NCBI RefSeq assembly: GCF_011038975.1
Contig: NZ_JAAKEC010000007.1
Location: forward strand, 1-64,000
Length of the DNA: 64,000 nt
Reading direction: 5' to 3'
Source: Adlercreutzia sp. ZJ176
Lineage (GTDB): Bacteria; Actinomycetota; Coriobacteriia; Coriobacteriales; Eggerthellaceae
The position numbers and the translations under genes were made by a program. The notes under the pieces were generated by a model. It was not told where the DNA came from, searched no databases, and worked only from the letters and a program-made list of their open reading frames with translations. Below are positions 28,286-38,424 of this stretch, in pieces; positions within the stretch are counted from its first letter, which is position 1, and every line of letters begins with the position of its first letter.

Positions 28286-29740
28286 CTACTCGACGTCGGC
28301 AGCCTCAGCGGCCTCGGCAGCCTCAGCGTCGGCAGGGGCCTCGGCCGGAGCCTCGGCCTCGGCGGCCTCGTCCTTCTTCGCCTTCTTCTTCGCGGCCTTC
28401 TTGGCCTTCTTCTCGGCCTGGGCCTGGGCGGCGTAGTCGACCTCGGTCACCTGCGCGGTGTCCATGACGTCAGCCATGGCCTTCGCGCGCACGATGCCCT
28501 CGCGGATGAGGTAGAGACGGCCCGTCTCGCGCCACTCCTTCTCGACCTGCGCGGGATTGTCGAGCCCGGCCTTCGCGAACTCGGCGGTGACGTCCTCGTC
28601 GGTGGCCTCGATGCCCTTGGCGCGCGCCCACGCGTCGAGCGCGAGCTGCTGCTTGGCCTCGTCAGCGGCCTGCAGCTTCACGTCGGCCTTGAACTGCTCG
28701 GCGTTCATGCCCTGCTGGGCCAGGTAAGCGTCGAAGCTCACGTTCTGGCGCTGCAGCTGGGTGAAGAAGTCCTGCAGCAGGTTGGCCTCGGCCTCCTCGG
28801 CCAGCGCCTCGGGAACCTCGCCCTCGAAGCGCTTGATGAGCTCGCTCACGCAGGCGTTCTCCTTCATGCGCGGCATGAGGTCGGCCTTCTGCGCCTCGAT
28901 GGACTCGCTCACGCGCGCCTTGAGGTCGGCGGCGTCCTCGAAGCCCATGGTGTCGCGGGCCCACTCGTCGGTCAGCTCGGGGGTGGCCTTCTTCTTGACC
29001 ACGTTCATGGTCACCTCGAAGCTCACCGTCTTGCCGGCCTGGGCGGACAGCAGGACCGACGCCTCGTCCTCGGCGACCTCGAGCGAGAACTCCTTGGTCT
29101 GGCCCTTCTTCATGCCCATGATCTCAGCGTCGAACGCCTCGGAGAGCATGCCGGTGGCCGGGCCGTACAGGCGCGACTCCGTGCTGATGGCGGCGATGTC
29201 GGCGCCGTCGGCGTCGGTGGCCTTGATGGCCAGGTCAGCGTAGTTCTCGGGCTTCATCTTGGTGGCGGCGGATGCGTCCTCGTAGGTGACGTAGTGCTCG
29301 CACAGCGCGGTGATCTGCTCCTCGAGCTCGGCGTCGGACACGCCCGCCACGGGCAGCTCGATGGACAGCGGCTCATAGGAGGTAAGCTCGACCTCGGGCT
29401 TCACCGACAGCGTGAAGTCGAAGGTGAAGGGCTTGCCCGCCTCCACCATGCCGGCGTCGCCGAACTCGGGGGAGCCGACCGGGAAGAGCTTCTCGGTCTC
29501 GACGACCTGCGGGTACGCCTTGTTGATGACGTCCTCGGTCACCGTCGCCATGACGGCCTCGGCGCCGAGCGCGTTGTCGATGACCGGGCGCGGGGCGCGG
29601 CCCTTGCGGAAGCCCGGGAAGTTGTACTTCTGGGCGAAGTCACGGTAGGTCTTCTTGACGGCTGCGTCAACGTCCTTTGCCTCGACGGTGACGGTCACCT
29701 TGATCTTGCTGTCCTCCAGGGCCTCTACTTTAATGTCCAC
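28286..29740 (-). CDS. tig: Trigger factor (ribosome-associated chaperone, PPIase)
   Basis: A 484-residue ribosome-bound folding chaperone. The N-terminal ribosome-binding region contains the signature NFPGFRKGRAPRPVI (residues about 38-52). A PPIase-type central domain and a helical C-terminal domain follow. The last 45 residues are a low-complexity Lys/Ala then Glu/Ala tail (KKAKKAAKKKAKKDEAAEA), longer than in most trigger factors. The start was set at GTG 29740 because GGAGGATATAC precedes it and the product begins at the conserved DIKVEAL. The ATG 15 codons upstream lacks this support. Confidence 0.95.
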   Translation of the reverse strand: MDIKVEALEDSKIKVTVTVEAKDVDAAVKKTYRDFAQKYNFPGFRKGRAPRPVIDNALGAEAVMATVTEDVINKAYPQVVETEKLFPVGSPEFGDAGMVEAGKPFTFDFTLSVKPEVELTSYEPLSIELPVAGVSDAELEEQITALCEHYVTYEDASAATKMKPENYADLAIKATDADGADIAAISTESRLYGPATGMLSEAFDAEIMGMKKGQTKEFSLEVAEDEASVLLSAQAGKTVSFEVTMNVVKKKATPELTDEWARDTMGFEDAADLKARVSESIEAQKADLMPRMKENACVSELIKRFEGEVPEALAEEAEANLLQDFFTQLQRQNVSFDAYLAQQGMNAEQFKADVKLQAADEAKQQLALDAWARAKGIEATDEDVTAEFAKAGLDNPAQVEKEWRETGRLYLIREGIVRAKAMADVMDTAQVTEVDYAAQAQAEKKAKKAAKKKAKKDEAAEAEAPAEAPADAEAAEAAEAADVE

Positions 29741-30061
29741 GTATATCCTCCATCGTTTACCGTTTCTGGCGCGAATGAGCGCCATGCGCTTGCCGAGGCG
29801 CCTCGTACGCGCGCGCCGCGCATGTCAGGCGAGCGCTCGGAAGCACACCAATTCGTGATTATCGCACATATGACGGCTTGGTGCCATAACCTCGCCGCCC
29901 GCGTTCACAAGGTTTCTGCTATCATATACAGGCTGTCGGACGCGCCGAGGCGCCCCGGCAACGCAGGCCGGGACGCGTGGCGTTCTGGCAACGCAGGCTG
30001 GGACGCGTGGCATCCTGGCCCTCCGCGCCGGAGGCGCTTGCGCTCCGGGATTGCGCGCCGT
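29741..30061. repeat. tig/tRNA-Leu intergenic region with a 30-bp tandem duplication
   Basis: This stretch has no gene. A 30-bp unit is duplicated in tandem at 29957-29986 and 29987-30016 (starts GGCAACGCAGGC), with four differences between copies. A minus-strand GATAAT near 29860 may be the tig -10 box, and a plus-strand TATCAT/TATACA region near 29918-29928 may serve the tRNA. Neither has a convincing -35. Confidence 0.5.
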
Positions 30062-30146
30062 GCGGGCGTGGCGGAATTGGCAGACGCGCCAGATTTAGGT
30101 TCTGGTGGGGAAACCCGTGAAGGTTCAAGTCCTTTCGCCCGCACCA
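30062..30146 (+). tRNA. tRNA-Leu (anticodon UAG)
   Basis: An 85-nt gene with acceptor stem GCGGGCG/CGCCCGC, encoded CCA, an anticodon stem-loop CCAGA-TTTAGGT-TCTGG (anticodon TAG), a long variable arm (TGGGGAAACCCG), and a T-loop TTCAAGT. The long variable arm and anticodon identify leucine. Confidence 0.97.
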
Positions 30147-30473
30147 CACCTCCCCTTCCCGCTGCTGACCCCGCTTAGCTGCCGCCGACTTCCCCCAGGT
30201 CAGCTTTACCTGTGCGCCGCATTTTCTTCCGCAGCTGGCCTGACCGCATCGAGCCTTCCCGTTGCTGGGATCCTCCGCTGCTGACCCGGTTTCGGGGCCT
30301 TCGCCCGCCTTTGCGGGCTTGCTGCGCGTCCACACTTTCTCCATATGGTATGATACCCGCCATTGCAAAGGCCGCGGCGCGTCCGAACGCGCCCTTTTCG
30401 CCAAGGCCGGCTCCCCCGGTTTTGGCGAAGACGGCGCAGGCGCCCGCGAAGGGAGAGAAGGGAGACGACGGTT
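30147..30473. other. Leader region upstream of sstT
   Basis: No gene is supported in these 327 bp. A possible plus-strand -10 box TATGAT lies at about 30349-30354, roughly 120 bp before the sstT start. The rest is GC-rich with no strong hairpin that I could identify. Confidence 0.35.
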
Positions 30474-31781
30474 ATGGCCGTCAAAGACATAGCAAAGAAG
30501 TACAGCGAGATAAGCCTGATCAAGCGCATCATCGTCGGCTTGGTCATCGGCGTGGTCCTCGCGCTGGTCATCCCCCCGGCGATGGCGGGCGCCCCCGGCG
30601 CCGGCCTGGCCGCTCTGGAGGGCGTCGACACGCTCATCGCGCTCCTCGGCACCCTGTTCGTGTCGGCCCTGAAGGCCGTGGCGCCGATCCTGGTGTTCTT
30701 CCTCGTCATCAGCGCGCTGGCCAACGCCAAGACGGCGGGCTCCATGAAGATGGTGCTGCTGCTCTACATCGCCAGCACGCTCATCGCCGCCATCGTGGCG
30801 GTCGTGGCCACCATGGTCTTCCCCATCGAGATCACGCTGGCGGTCGACCCGAACGTGGAGCAGTCCTCGCCTGACGACGTGGGCACCGTGCTCACCACGC
30901 TGCTCACCAACGTGGTGGCCAACCCCGTCGACTCGCTGGCCAACGCCAACTTCCTCGGCATCCTGGCCTGGGCCGTCATGCTCGGCATCGCCCTGCGCGC
31001 CGCCAGCCAGAACGTGAAGGACGTGTTCTCGGCGGTGTCTGACGCGGTGTCGAAGGTGGTGCGCTGGGTGATCAACCTCGCCCCGTTCGGCATCCTCGGC
31101 CTCGTGTACACGAGCGTGTCCACGAACGGCCTGGACATCTTCGTCGAGTACGGCCAGCTCATCCTGCTGCTCGTGGGCTGCATGGTCTTCATCGCGCTCG
31201 TCACGAACCCGCTTTTGGTGTTCGCCTGCACGAAGAGGAACCCCTACCCGCTCGTGCTGCGCTGCCTGAAGGACTCCGGCATCACGGCGTTCTTCACCCG
31301 CAGCTCCGCCGCGAACATCCCGGTGAACATGGAGCTGTGCCGCAAGCTGGGGCTTGACAAGGACAACTACTCCGTCTCCATCCCGCTCGGAGCCACCATC
31401 AACATGGCCGGCGCGGCGGTCACCATCACCGTGATGGCCATGGTCGCGGCGCATACGCTCGGCATCGCCGTCCACCCGGTGACCGGCGTCATCCTCTCCG
31501 TGCTCGCCGCCGTGAGCGCCTGCGGCGCGTCGGGCGTCGCAGGCGGGTCGCTGCTGCTCATCCCGCTGGCCTGCTCCCTGCTGGGCGTCGACGCCGACGT
31601 GTCCATGCAGGTGGTCGCCATCGGCTTCATCATCGGCGTGATCCAGGACTCCTGCGAGACGGCGCTGAACTCGTCGTCTGACGTGCTGTTCACCGCCACG
31701 GCCGAGTACCGCGACCAGCTCCGCGCCGGCAACGAGGTGCACCTCGGCAAAGACGCCCCCGAAGCCGCCCAGACCGCCTAA
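30474..31781 (+). CDS. sstT: Serine/threonine:Na+ symporter SstT
   Basis: A 435-residue member of the dicarboxylate/amino acid:cation symporter (SLC1-like) family. Diagnostic segments are FFTRSSAANIPVNMELCRKLG (helical hairpin 1 region) and PLGATINMAGAAVTITVMAM (helix 7 and NMAG motif), plus SACGASGVAGGSLLLIPLACSLLG (hairpin 2), which match SstT rather than the glutamate subgroup. It takes up serine and threonine with sodium. ATG at 30474 follows GGGAGAC. It stands alone. Confidence 0.9.
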   Translation: MAVKDIAKKYSEISLIKRIIVGLVIGVVLALVIPPAMAGAPGAGLAALEGVDTLIALLGTLFVSALKAVAPILVFFLVISALANAKTAGSMKMVLLLYIASTLIAAIVAVVATMVFPIEITLAVDPNVEQSSPDDVGTVLTTLLTNVVANPVDSLANANFLGILAWAVMLGIALRAASQNVKDVFSAVSDAVSKVVRWVINLAPFGILGLVYTSVSTNGLDIFVEYGQLILLLVGCMVFIALVTNPLLVFACTKRNPYPLVLRCLKDSGITAFFTRSSAANIPVNMELCRKLGLDKDNYSVSIPLGATINMAGAAVTITVMAMVAAHTLGIAVHPVTGVILSVLAAVSACGASGVAGGSLLLIPLACSLLGVDADVSMQVVAIGFIIGVIQDSCETALNSSSDVLFTATAEYRDQLRAGNEVHLGKDAPEAAQTA

Positions 31782-31866
31782 GCGGAAAGGTCGGGAGGTT
31801 CGGAAGGTTTCTAGGCCTTGGAAGAATGACAAAGTCGGAAAGGTTTAGGGACCTCATGGATCTCAT

Positions 31867-31990
31867 GTCATCCTGAGCGGAGCGCCCGCAGGGCGCGGAG
31901 TCGAAGGATCTGGTTGCGAGCGTATTGCGCATGCAGGCGCGCTGTGCCCGGGGCCAGATCCTTCGACTCGCTTCGCTCGCTCAGGATGAC
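31867..31990. repeat. Dispersed long palindromic repeat, copy 1
   Basis: A 124-bp element bounded by GTCATCCTGAGCGG and its inverse CTCAGGATGAC, with TCGAAGGATCTGG and CCAGATCCTTCGA inside, folds into one long imperfect hairpin. Related copies lie at 39076-39199 and 46409-46532, with half copies at 46244-46290 and 62014-62060. Between here and rsmJ (31991-32168) is degenerate repeat-like DNA, including GAGGGATTGGCTCCCCA and a variant of it near 32124. Confidence 0.85.
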
Positions 31991-32168
31991 ACGAGGGATT
32001 GGCTCCCCATGCTGGCACGAGGGAAACAGGCTTCGCGCACTGACATGAAGACCGCCCCCCGTGTTGTCATGTCTCCCACGCCGACATAAAGACCGACTCC
32101 CCACACTGACATAGCCCCATGATGACGCGAGGGATAGGCTCCCCACGCCTGAGGCGGCTGCGATGGAG

Positions 32169-32807
32169 CTACGCGCGCGGAAGGACGATGCAGTCGTAGC
32201 GGACGGTCTTGCCGGCGATCGCGTAGGCGGGCTTGACGCCGGCGAGGTGCGGGCCGCGCACGGGGCGCTTCACGATGACCTTGCGCGGGCGCGCGGCGAT
32301 GGCGGCATGCAGGAGCGCCTCCTCCACGTCGCACGGGCACTCGAGGTGCTGGAAGAGCTGCATCTTCTTCTTGCTCGCCGCGCTCTTGCGCCGCGCGGGG
32401 AACATGGGGTCGAGCAAGATGAGGTCAGGCGGCGCGGGCAGGCGCGGCAGCACCTCGAGGCTGTCGCCCTCGAAAAGCTCCATGCGCGCGATTGCGGGTG
32501 CGAGCTGCGGATGCTCCCGCCCGCGGCGCAGCGCGTCGCGCAAGAGGGCTGCCACCTGGGGGTTGCGCTCGACGAGGCGCACCGTGAAGCCCGCGGCGGC
32601 GAGCAGGAGCGCGTCCTCGCCGAGGCCCGCCGTGGCGTCGACGGCCACGGGGTCAGCCCCAAAGCTGCGGGGCTTCGCCGCCCTGACGAGCAGCTCGCGC
32701 CCCAGGTTCGCGGGGCGGATGCGGCTGAGCAGGCGCGTGAAGTCGCCGCGCAGCACCATGTCGCCCTCGACGAGGGAAAGCCCCCGCTCGTCTTCGACCA
32801 GCTCCAC
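32169..32807 (-). CDS. rsmJ: 16S rRNA m2G1516 methyltransferase RsmJ
   Basis: A 212-residue SAM-dependent methyltransferase that modifies G1516 of 16S rRNA in E. coli. Motif I is DATAGLGEDALLLAAAG (about residues 56-72), the acidic loop is LVERNPQVAALL, and the catalytic region LLDPMFPARRKSAASKKKMQLFQHL is the RsmJ signature. The start is GTG with AGGTGAGAAAG upstream. It follows the YhgE pair by 130 bp. A near-repeat of CACGCGCGCCGGCGGCCGC occurs twice in that gap. Confidence 0.9.
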   Translation of the reverse strand: MELVEDERGLSLVEGDMVLRGDFTRLLSRIRPANLGRELLVRAAKPRSFGADPVAVDATAGLGEDALLLAAAGFTVRLVERNPQVAALLRDALRRGREHPQLAPAIARMELFEGDSLEVLPRLPAPPDLILLDPMFPARRKSAASKKKMQLFQHLECPCDVEEALLHAAIAARPRKVIVKRPVRGPHLAGVKPAYAIAGKTVRYDCIVLPRA

Positions 32808-32936
32808 GCTTTCTCACCTGTCCTTCCCTGCCCATGCGGCAGCGCGCGCCGCCTTCGCCCACGCGCGCCGGCGGCCGCTCCCTCTCACGCGCGCCGGCGG
32901 CCGCGCCGCCAAAGCCGAGCGCGCAGCGCCGCGCCC

Positions 32937-35123
32937 CTACTTCACCAGCTTGGAGTCCTCGACCTTCCCAATATACCACCCCATGAACGCCGCGAGCGGC
33001 TTGCGCAGCACGAGCCCGATGAACGCCGCGGGTATGAGGAACAGCGCGAGCTCGCCGAGCTGCACCCAGTAGTCGCTGCCGTAGGTGCCGAACATCGCCG
33101 CGCGCATGGCGCCCACCACGTGCGTCGCCGGGAGGAACCGGCTCAGCGCCTGCACGAACCCGGGCAGGATCTGCAACGGGAACGACCCGCCGCAGCCCGT
33201 CACCTGGATGATGAGCAGCAGCACCGCCATGGCCTTGCCGAGGTTGGCGAACGCCGACACGAGCGCGTAGACGATCGCAGTGAACACGAGCCCCGCCACC
33301 CAGAAGCACAGCAGGTAGAGCCACGGATGCGCCACCTGCACCTGCAGGAAGAACAGGTTGCCCAAGCCCAGAAGCGTGCTCTGCAGAAGCGAGATGAACG
33401 CCATCACGCCGAAGCGGCCCAGGAGCAGCTCGCGCGGCTTCGGGTTGTCGAGGTTGGCCTGCGCGCGCGGCGACACTGTGGGCTTCACCACCACGAGGAT
33501 GAGCAACGCCCCGATGAACAGGGCCAACGTGGCGTAGAGCGGCGACATGGCCGAGCCGAAGCTCTCGGAGGGGAACACGGCCACGCGTTCGACGCCCACC
33601 GGCGCCGCGAGCGCGCGGGAGAGCCCCTGCACGTCGGAGCCGAGAACCGAGCGCAGCGCCTCGGCGTCACCCGACGCCAGCGCCGCGTCGATGGCGTCGG
33701 CCATCCCGCGCAGCCGGCCCGCCAGCTCGCCGAGGTCTGCTGCGGTGGCGTCGAGCTTGCCCGCGCCGTCGCTGATCGCATCCGCCACCGACCCGGCCGA
33801 ACCCGCCAGGCTCGCGTCGATGGCGTCGAGCTTGCCCTTGCCGTCCTCCACATACCCCGAGAACGCCGTCGCGTCGGCGGCCATATCACTCAGGACGGGG
33901 ACGAGCTTATCGTCGAAGGCGCGCTTCATGTCGGCGACCTTCTGCTCGGCAGACGCCGCGAGCGCCTTCACCTCGTCGCGCTCGGCCTGCACGTCAGCGC
34001 TGCCCGCTTCGAGCTTGTCCGCCGCGCTCGCGAGGCGCGCGCTCATGTCCTCGAGCAGCTCGGCTGTCGCGCGCGCCATGCCGGCAAGGCCCGCGAGCGC
34101 CGGCGCCTGCTCGCCGGGCACCACGCTCGCGAGCGCCTCGAGCTCCGAGGCCGCCTTCTGGTAGAGCGCCGCCTGATCGCCCACGGCGGCCGCCTGGGCG
34201 CGCAAGCGCTCGACGCCTGCGGCCGACTCGCTCGCCGCCGCGTCGAACAGCGCGTCTACCTGCGCCGACACCTCGCCTAAGCCCGACGAGGACGCGTCGA
34301 GCGCGTCCGAGAGGCGCTTCACGGACGCCTCGAGCGCCTCGACGAGGCTCGCCATAGAGGCCGTGTCCTGCGGCAGCGACGCGGCCATGCCCTCGGCCTC
34401 GGCGCGCGCCGACGCCACCAGGTCAGACGAGCTCTGCACGAGCTCGCCCGACGTTGACGCCAACTTCCCGTAGAGGAGCAGCACGCGCGCGGCCTCGTCC
34501 ATCTGAGAGGCCATCGCACGCACGTGGCCTGAGAGCTCGCCGATGCGCCCGGCAAGGTCGGCATCGTCCGCGTAGGCGGAAAACGCCTCGGCGATGCCGA
34601 GCGCAAGCTCGGAGAGCGTCTCGGCGAACACTTCGTTCACCTGGTACGACACCGAGTCGGCCCCCTTGTCGGTGACCTTCGGCGCAATGGCGTTCTTCTT
34701 CTCGTTGGCGTAGTAGACGATCTTGGCGTGCTGCGCGTCGGCCGCGTAGAACGTGAGCATGTCGCGGCTGAAGCTCGCGGGGATGACCACGGCCGCGTAG
34801 TAGCGGCCCGACCGCGCGCCGTCGACGGCGTCAGCCTCCGAGGTGAAGACCCAGTCGATCTCGTCGTTGGCGCGCAGCGCGCTCACCACCTGCTCGCCCA
34901 CGTTCACGCGCAGAGGCACCAGGTCGCTCTCGTAGCCCTCGTCGACGTTGGCCACGGCCACCTTGAGGTTGCCCGTGTTGCCGAACACGTCCCAACACGC
35001 GATCACGTTGTACCAGGTGAAGATCGACGGCATGACCACGAGCCCCACCACGATGATGATGCTCACCACGTTCGCGAACAGCCGCCTCACATCGCTTCTG
35101 AACAGCGTCCAGATGTTACGCAC
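32937..35123 (-). CDS. YhgE/Pip family membrane protein 2
   Basis: A 728-residue protein of the YhgE/Pip family (ABC-2-like membrane fold). One N-terminal TM helix (VSIIIVVGLVVMPSIFTWYNVIACWDVFGNTG) is followed by a large extracytoplasmic region of about 480 residues rich in Ala and coiled-coil heptads, and then five or so C-terminal TM helices. Relatives include phage-infection protein Pip and the type VII secretion-associated EsaA. The start is taken as GTG 35123, which overlaps the end of the upstream paralogue by 8 nt. GTG 35132 is an alternative. It forms a two-gene operon with the 921-aa paralogue. Confidence 0.85.
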   Translation of the reverse strand: MRNIWTLFRSDVRRLFANVVSIIIVVGLVVMPSIFTWYNVIACWDVFGNTGNLKVAVANVDEGYESDLVPLRVNVGEQVVSALRANDEIDWVFTSEADAVDGARSGRYYAAVVIPASFSRDMLTFYAADAQHAKIVYYANEKKNAIAPKVTDKGADSVSYQVNEVFAETLSELALGIAEAFSAYADDADLAGRIGELSGHVRAMASQMDEAARVLLLYGKLASTSGELVQSSSDLVASARAEAEGMAASLPQDTASMASLVEALEASVKRLSDALDASSSGLGEVSAQVDALFDAAASESAAGVERLRAQAAAVGDQAALYQKAASELEALASVVPGEQAPALAGLAGMARATAELLEDMSARLASAADKLEAGSADVQAERDEVKALAASAEQKVADMKRAFDDKLVPVLSDMAADATAFSGYVEDGKGKLDAIDASLAGSAGSVADAISDGAGKLDATAADLGELAGRLRGMADAIDAALASGDAEALRSVLGSDVQGLSRALAAPVGVERVAVFPSESFGSAMSPLYATLALFIGALLILVVVKPTVSPRAQANLDNPKPRELLLGRFGVMAFISLLQSTLLGLGNLFFLQVQVAHPWLYLLCFWVAGLVFTAIVYALVSAFANLGKAMAVLLLIIQVTGCGGSFPLQILPGFVQALSRFLPATHVVGAMRAAMFGTYGSDYWVQLGELALFLIPAAFIGLVLRKPLAAFMGWYIGKVEDSKLVK

Positions 35124-37881
35124 GCCCCTCACCGCCCTTCGCGCCGGCATCTGCGGCCGCGTTCGGGTCCGCGGCCGGGCCTGGCTTCGCAGCCGCATCC
35201 GCTGGCGGAGCCACGCCCGCACCCTGCACGGCTCCCGCGCCCGCAACCTGCACGGCTCCCGCAGCCGCAACCTGCACGGCACCCGCACCCTGCACGGCTC
35301 CCGCACCCGTGCCCGCGTCCTCCCCCGGGCGCTGCATACAGTTGCGCGACGAGTAGAGCCCCAGCAGGCTCTCCTCGCTCATGTCCTCAAGGCTCATCTG
35401 CCGCTCGAAGCTGTAGCGCATACTCTCCACCACGACTAGGAAGACGAGCAGCGTCGCCAGCGACACGAGGCACGCCGTGAGCAGCACCACCTTCTCCGTC
35501 GGCGTGAGCGCGAACACGAGCATGAGCGTCACCGGGATGGCGACGCCCACCGCCACCGATCCGCGGATGAGGCGCGGGTACCAGCGCATGAAGCTCGCGT
35601 AGCGCCGCGTGATCTCGCGGCGGTACTCCTCCTTGTCGGACAGCGCGCGGACGAGCTGCGAGAAGCGGTACGGGCGCACGGGGACCTCCACATCCTCGCC
35701 GTTGAAGATGCCGCTTTGCCTGACCTGGCGCGCCACCATGTGGTTCACGTTAGCCATAAGCGGGCGGAACACGAGCCCGAGCGCCATGAACGCCGCGAAG
35801 TAGAGCATGAGCATGCCCACGTCGTGCGCGTACTGGCTGCCGTAGAAGCCGCAGATGGCCTCGCGCATAGCGCCGATGCCGTAGGTGAAGGGGAACAGCG
35901 GGTAGACGGCCTGGAAGAAGGCCGAGGTCATCTCGACGGGATACAGGCCCGTCGCGCCCGGGATCTGGGCGAACACTAAGATGATGCAGATGCCCTTGCC
36001 GATGTGCTGCAAGGTGACCGACAGCGCGTAGATGATGCTCAGATACGCGAGCGACGCCATCGCCGCCGCCAGGAAGAGCGCCGGCGGGCTTTCCGCCTGA
36101 ACGCCGAGCGCCAGCACGCCTGCGCAGCAGATGACCGCCTGCAGCACGGCGAGCACGGCGAACAGCGCGAAGCGGCTCAGGTAGCGCTGCGCGAGGGTGA
36201 GGTCGCGGATGCCCTCGGAGTCGACTTCCTGCCTCATGATGACCAGCAGCATGAACGCGCCGATCCAGAACGTCAAGTTCATGAACAGGGGCGCCATAGC
36301 CGAGCCGTAGGCGTTGAGCGGGTAGAGCTGCACGGTCTCCACCTCGGTCGGCGCGCCCATGAAGCTGGCGACCTTGCCCGCGTCGAGGCCGTCCTCGCCG
36401 AAGATCTCGCTGAGCGCGTCAGCGCTGCCGAGCGCCGCCACGTCGGTGCGCACGAGACCGAGCCCCGCCTCGAGGTCCCCGAGCAGGCCGTCGGTGGAGC
36501 CCACGGCCTCGCGCGCGCTCTCGAGCGTGGACGTGAGCTGTCCGAGCACGAGCCCGATCTGGTCTGTGACCACCCGCTCGCCCGAGAGCGCGCCCTCAAG
36601 CGAGGCCGTCGCGGCGGCGAGGCGCGAAAGGCCCGCGCTCACCTCGGGGATGGTCGAGCCGAAGAGCGCGTTCGCATACGCGTCGGCGTCAGCTACGGCG
36701 GCCTGCACGGCCTCGTCGAAGGACCCCGCCGCGTCCGCGACGGCCTGGGAGGCGCCCTCGGCGTCGGCGCTCAGCGCCTCGAGGTCAGCCACGAGCGCGC
36801 GTGCGCGGGCGTTGTCCTCGTCGAGGCGGTCAGCGAGGGATGTGAGCGCGGCCTTGCCCTCGGAGCCCTTGCCGTCCTCGGGCAGCGCGTCGGCGAGCGC
36901 GCGCACGTGGGCGGCGAGCGCCTCGCCCTCGCCCACCACCGCGTTCGCCTGCGCGAGCGCCACGTCCACGCTTGCCGACGCGCCCGCCGCGTTGCCGGCC
37001 ATGTCCCCCACCGCCTTGCTCGCCTGCGCGGACAGGCTCGACACCGCCGAGAGGCTCTCGCCCACCACGGGCAGCGCGTCGGCCGAGAACCCCGCGAGCG
37101 CGTCCTGCATCTGCGCAGCCTGAGCGGACACCCGGGCGAGCGCCGTGGCGGCCAGGTCCATCTCGGCGCGCACGTCAGCGAGCACGCCGCGCGCGTCCTC
37201 CGCCCGCGCAAGCGCGGCGTCGGCGGCACCCGACACGCCGGCGAGCGTCTCGCGCGCCCCGCCGATCACCGCGACGGCCTCGCCGAGCTTGCCGAGCGCC
37301 TGCGAGCGCGACTCGCCAACCGCCGCGCGCGACTCGCCGGCTGCGGCGTCAAGCGCCTCGATCGCCGCGTCGGTCACGGTCGAGACGAACGTGGAGTTGA
37401 TGGCCTCGTCAAGCGTGGTGGCGCCCGTGTCGGTGATCTTGGGCGCCACGGGCCCGAGCTTCTCGTTCACGTAATAGAGGAGGTTCGGCTGGGTGAACTC
37501 CCCCGTGGTGAGGGTGAGCAGATCAGCGGTGAAATCTGAGGGGATCACGAACACCGCGTAGCTCGCCCCCGACTCAAGCTCCGCCATCGCCGTGTCGCGG
37601 TCGACGAATGCCCAGTCCAACTGGTCGTTCTCGCGCAGCTTCTCGACGATCATGTCGCCGACGCGCACTTGTCCGGTCAGCTCGCTCGAGCCTCCGGCGT
37701 CCTCGTTCACCACGTCGACGCGCAGCTGGCTGGTGTTGTCGTAGGGGTTCCAGAAGCCGACGACGTTGTACCACGTGTACACCGACGGCAAGACGAGGAG
37801 GGCCATCACCACCACGAGGGCAGCCGGCGCTTTGACCAGGCGCACGATGTCGCGCCCGAGCACTCGCAACACGTTTCCCAT
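35116..37881 (-). CDS. YhgE/Pip family membrane protein 1, with repeat tail
   Basis: A 921-residue paralogue of the downstream gene with the same plan: an N-terminal TM helix (ALVVVMALLVLPSVYTWYNVVGFWNPYDNTS), a long Ala-rich coiled-coil region, and six or more C-terminal TM helices. An extra cytoplasmic extension follows, ending in a low-complexity tail of repeated AVQGAGA/AVQVAGA units (DNA repeats at about 35215-35320). ATG at 37881 has AAAGGA upstream. Such proteins may scaffold secretion or cell-envelope complexes. Function here is unknown. Confidence 0.85.
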   Translation of the reverse strand: MGNVLRVLGRDIVRLVKAPAALVVVMALLVLPSVYTWYNVVGFWNPYDNTSQLRVDVVNEDAGGSSELTGQVRVGDMIVEKLRENDQLDWAFVDRDTAMAELESGASYAVFVIPSDFTADLLTLTTGEFTQPNLLYYVNEKLGPVAPKITDTGATTLDEAINSTFVSTVTDAAIEALDAAAGESRAAVGESRSQALGKLGEAVAVIGGARETLAGVSGAADAALARAEDARGVLADVRAEMDLAATALARVSAQAAQMQDALAGFSADALPVVGESLSAVSSLSAQASKAVGDMAGNAAGASASVDVALAQANAVVGEGEALAAHVRALADALPEDGKGSEGKAALTSLADRLDEDNARARALVADLEALSADAEGASQAVADAAGSFDEAVQAAVADADAYANALFGSTIPEVSAGLSRLAAATASLEGALSGERVVTDQIGLVLGQLTSTLESAREAVGSTDGLLGDLEAGLGLVRTDVAALGSADALSEIFGEDGLDAGKVASFMGAPTEVETVQLYPLNAYGSAMAPLFMNLTFWIGAFMLLVIMRQEVDSEGIRDLTLAQRYLSRFALFAVLAVLQAVICCAGVLALGVQAESPPALFLAAAMASLAYLSIIYALSVTLQHIGKGICIILVFAQIPGATGLYPVEMTSAFFQAVYPLFPFTYGIGAMREAICGFYGSQYAHDVGMLMLYFAAFMALGLVFRPLMANVNHMVARQVRQSGIFNGEDVEVPVRPYRFSQLVRALSDKEEYRREITRRYASFMRWYPRLIRGSVAVGVAIPVTLMLVFALTPTEKVVLLTACLVSLATLLVFLVVVESMRYSFERQMSLEDMSEESLLGLYSSRNCMQRPGEDAGTGAGAVQGAGAVQVAAAGAVQVAGAGAVQGAGVAPPADAAAKPGPAADPNAAADAGAKGGEGRA

Positions 37882-38424
37882 GCGCAACGGTCCTTTCTCC
37901 CCAACTGTAGAATTACTCGTCGCGCTATTGTATGCCATTTCGGGCTGACGCGTCACGTTCGTCATCATTTCGTGCACTTTACCGCCACATGAGCGCAGCG
38001 CTTCCGTGTGCAGCGCCCCTTCCCGCGCCTAGCCTCGCAAATCGCAGCGCCCCTTCCCGCGAAGTCTCACCAAGCGCGCAACTCGCTTCCCTTGCGCTGA
38101 CAGCGAGTTCGCGCGCACCACGCTTTGCCACTTCGCAGCCTCTCTGTAACTTTGGTTTCGCGCACCCCTGTTCCAAAGTCATTTCCTTATCTTTGGTTTT
38201 CAGAGTGCATTGCTCCCAGGCGCAGGGGTGGCGCGCGCATCTCGATCCCGCCTCTTGGGCCTTCGCAAAAAGCCGGCGCACCAGCCGAGTAAGCAAAGCG
38301 CCCGCAGCTTTCGCAGTCGCAGGGCCACCGAGAAACGAAAGAGCTATGTCATCTACATTGAGGTTTGAGGCTTGGGAGCTTGGGAGCTTGGGAGCCGGGG
38401 ACTTGGGGCTTGGGTGGCCCGAAA
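37882..38424. other. Non-coding region upstream of the YhgE genes
   Basis: About 540 bp without a supported gene. It contains two related stretches (near 38148 and 38198) with CTTTGGTTT and a GCTTGGGA tandem near 38370-38410. I see no promoter that I can place with confidence. Confidence 0.4.
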
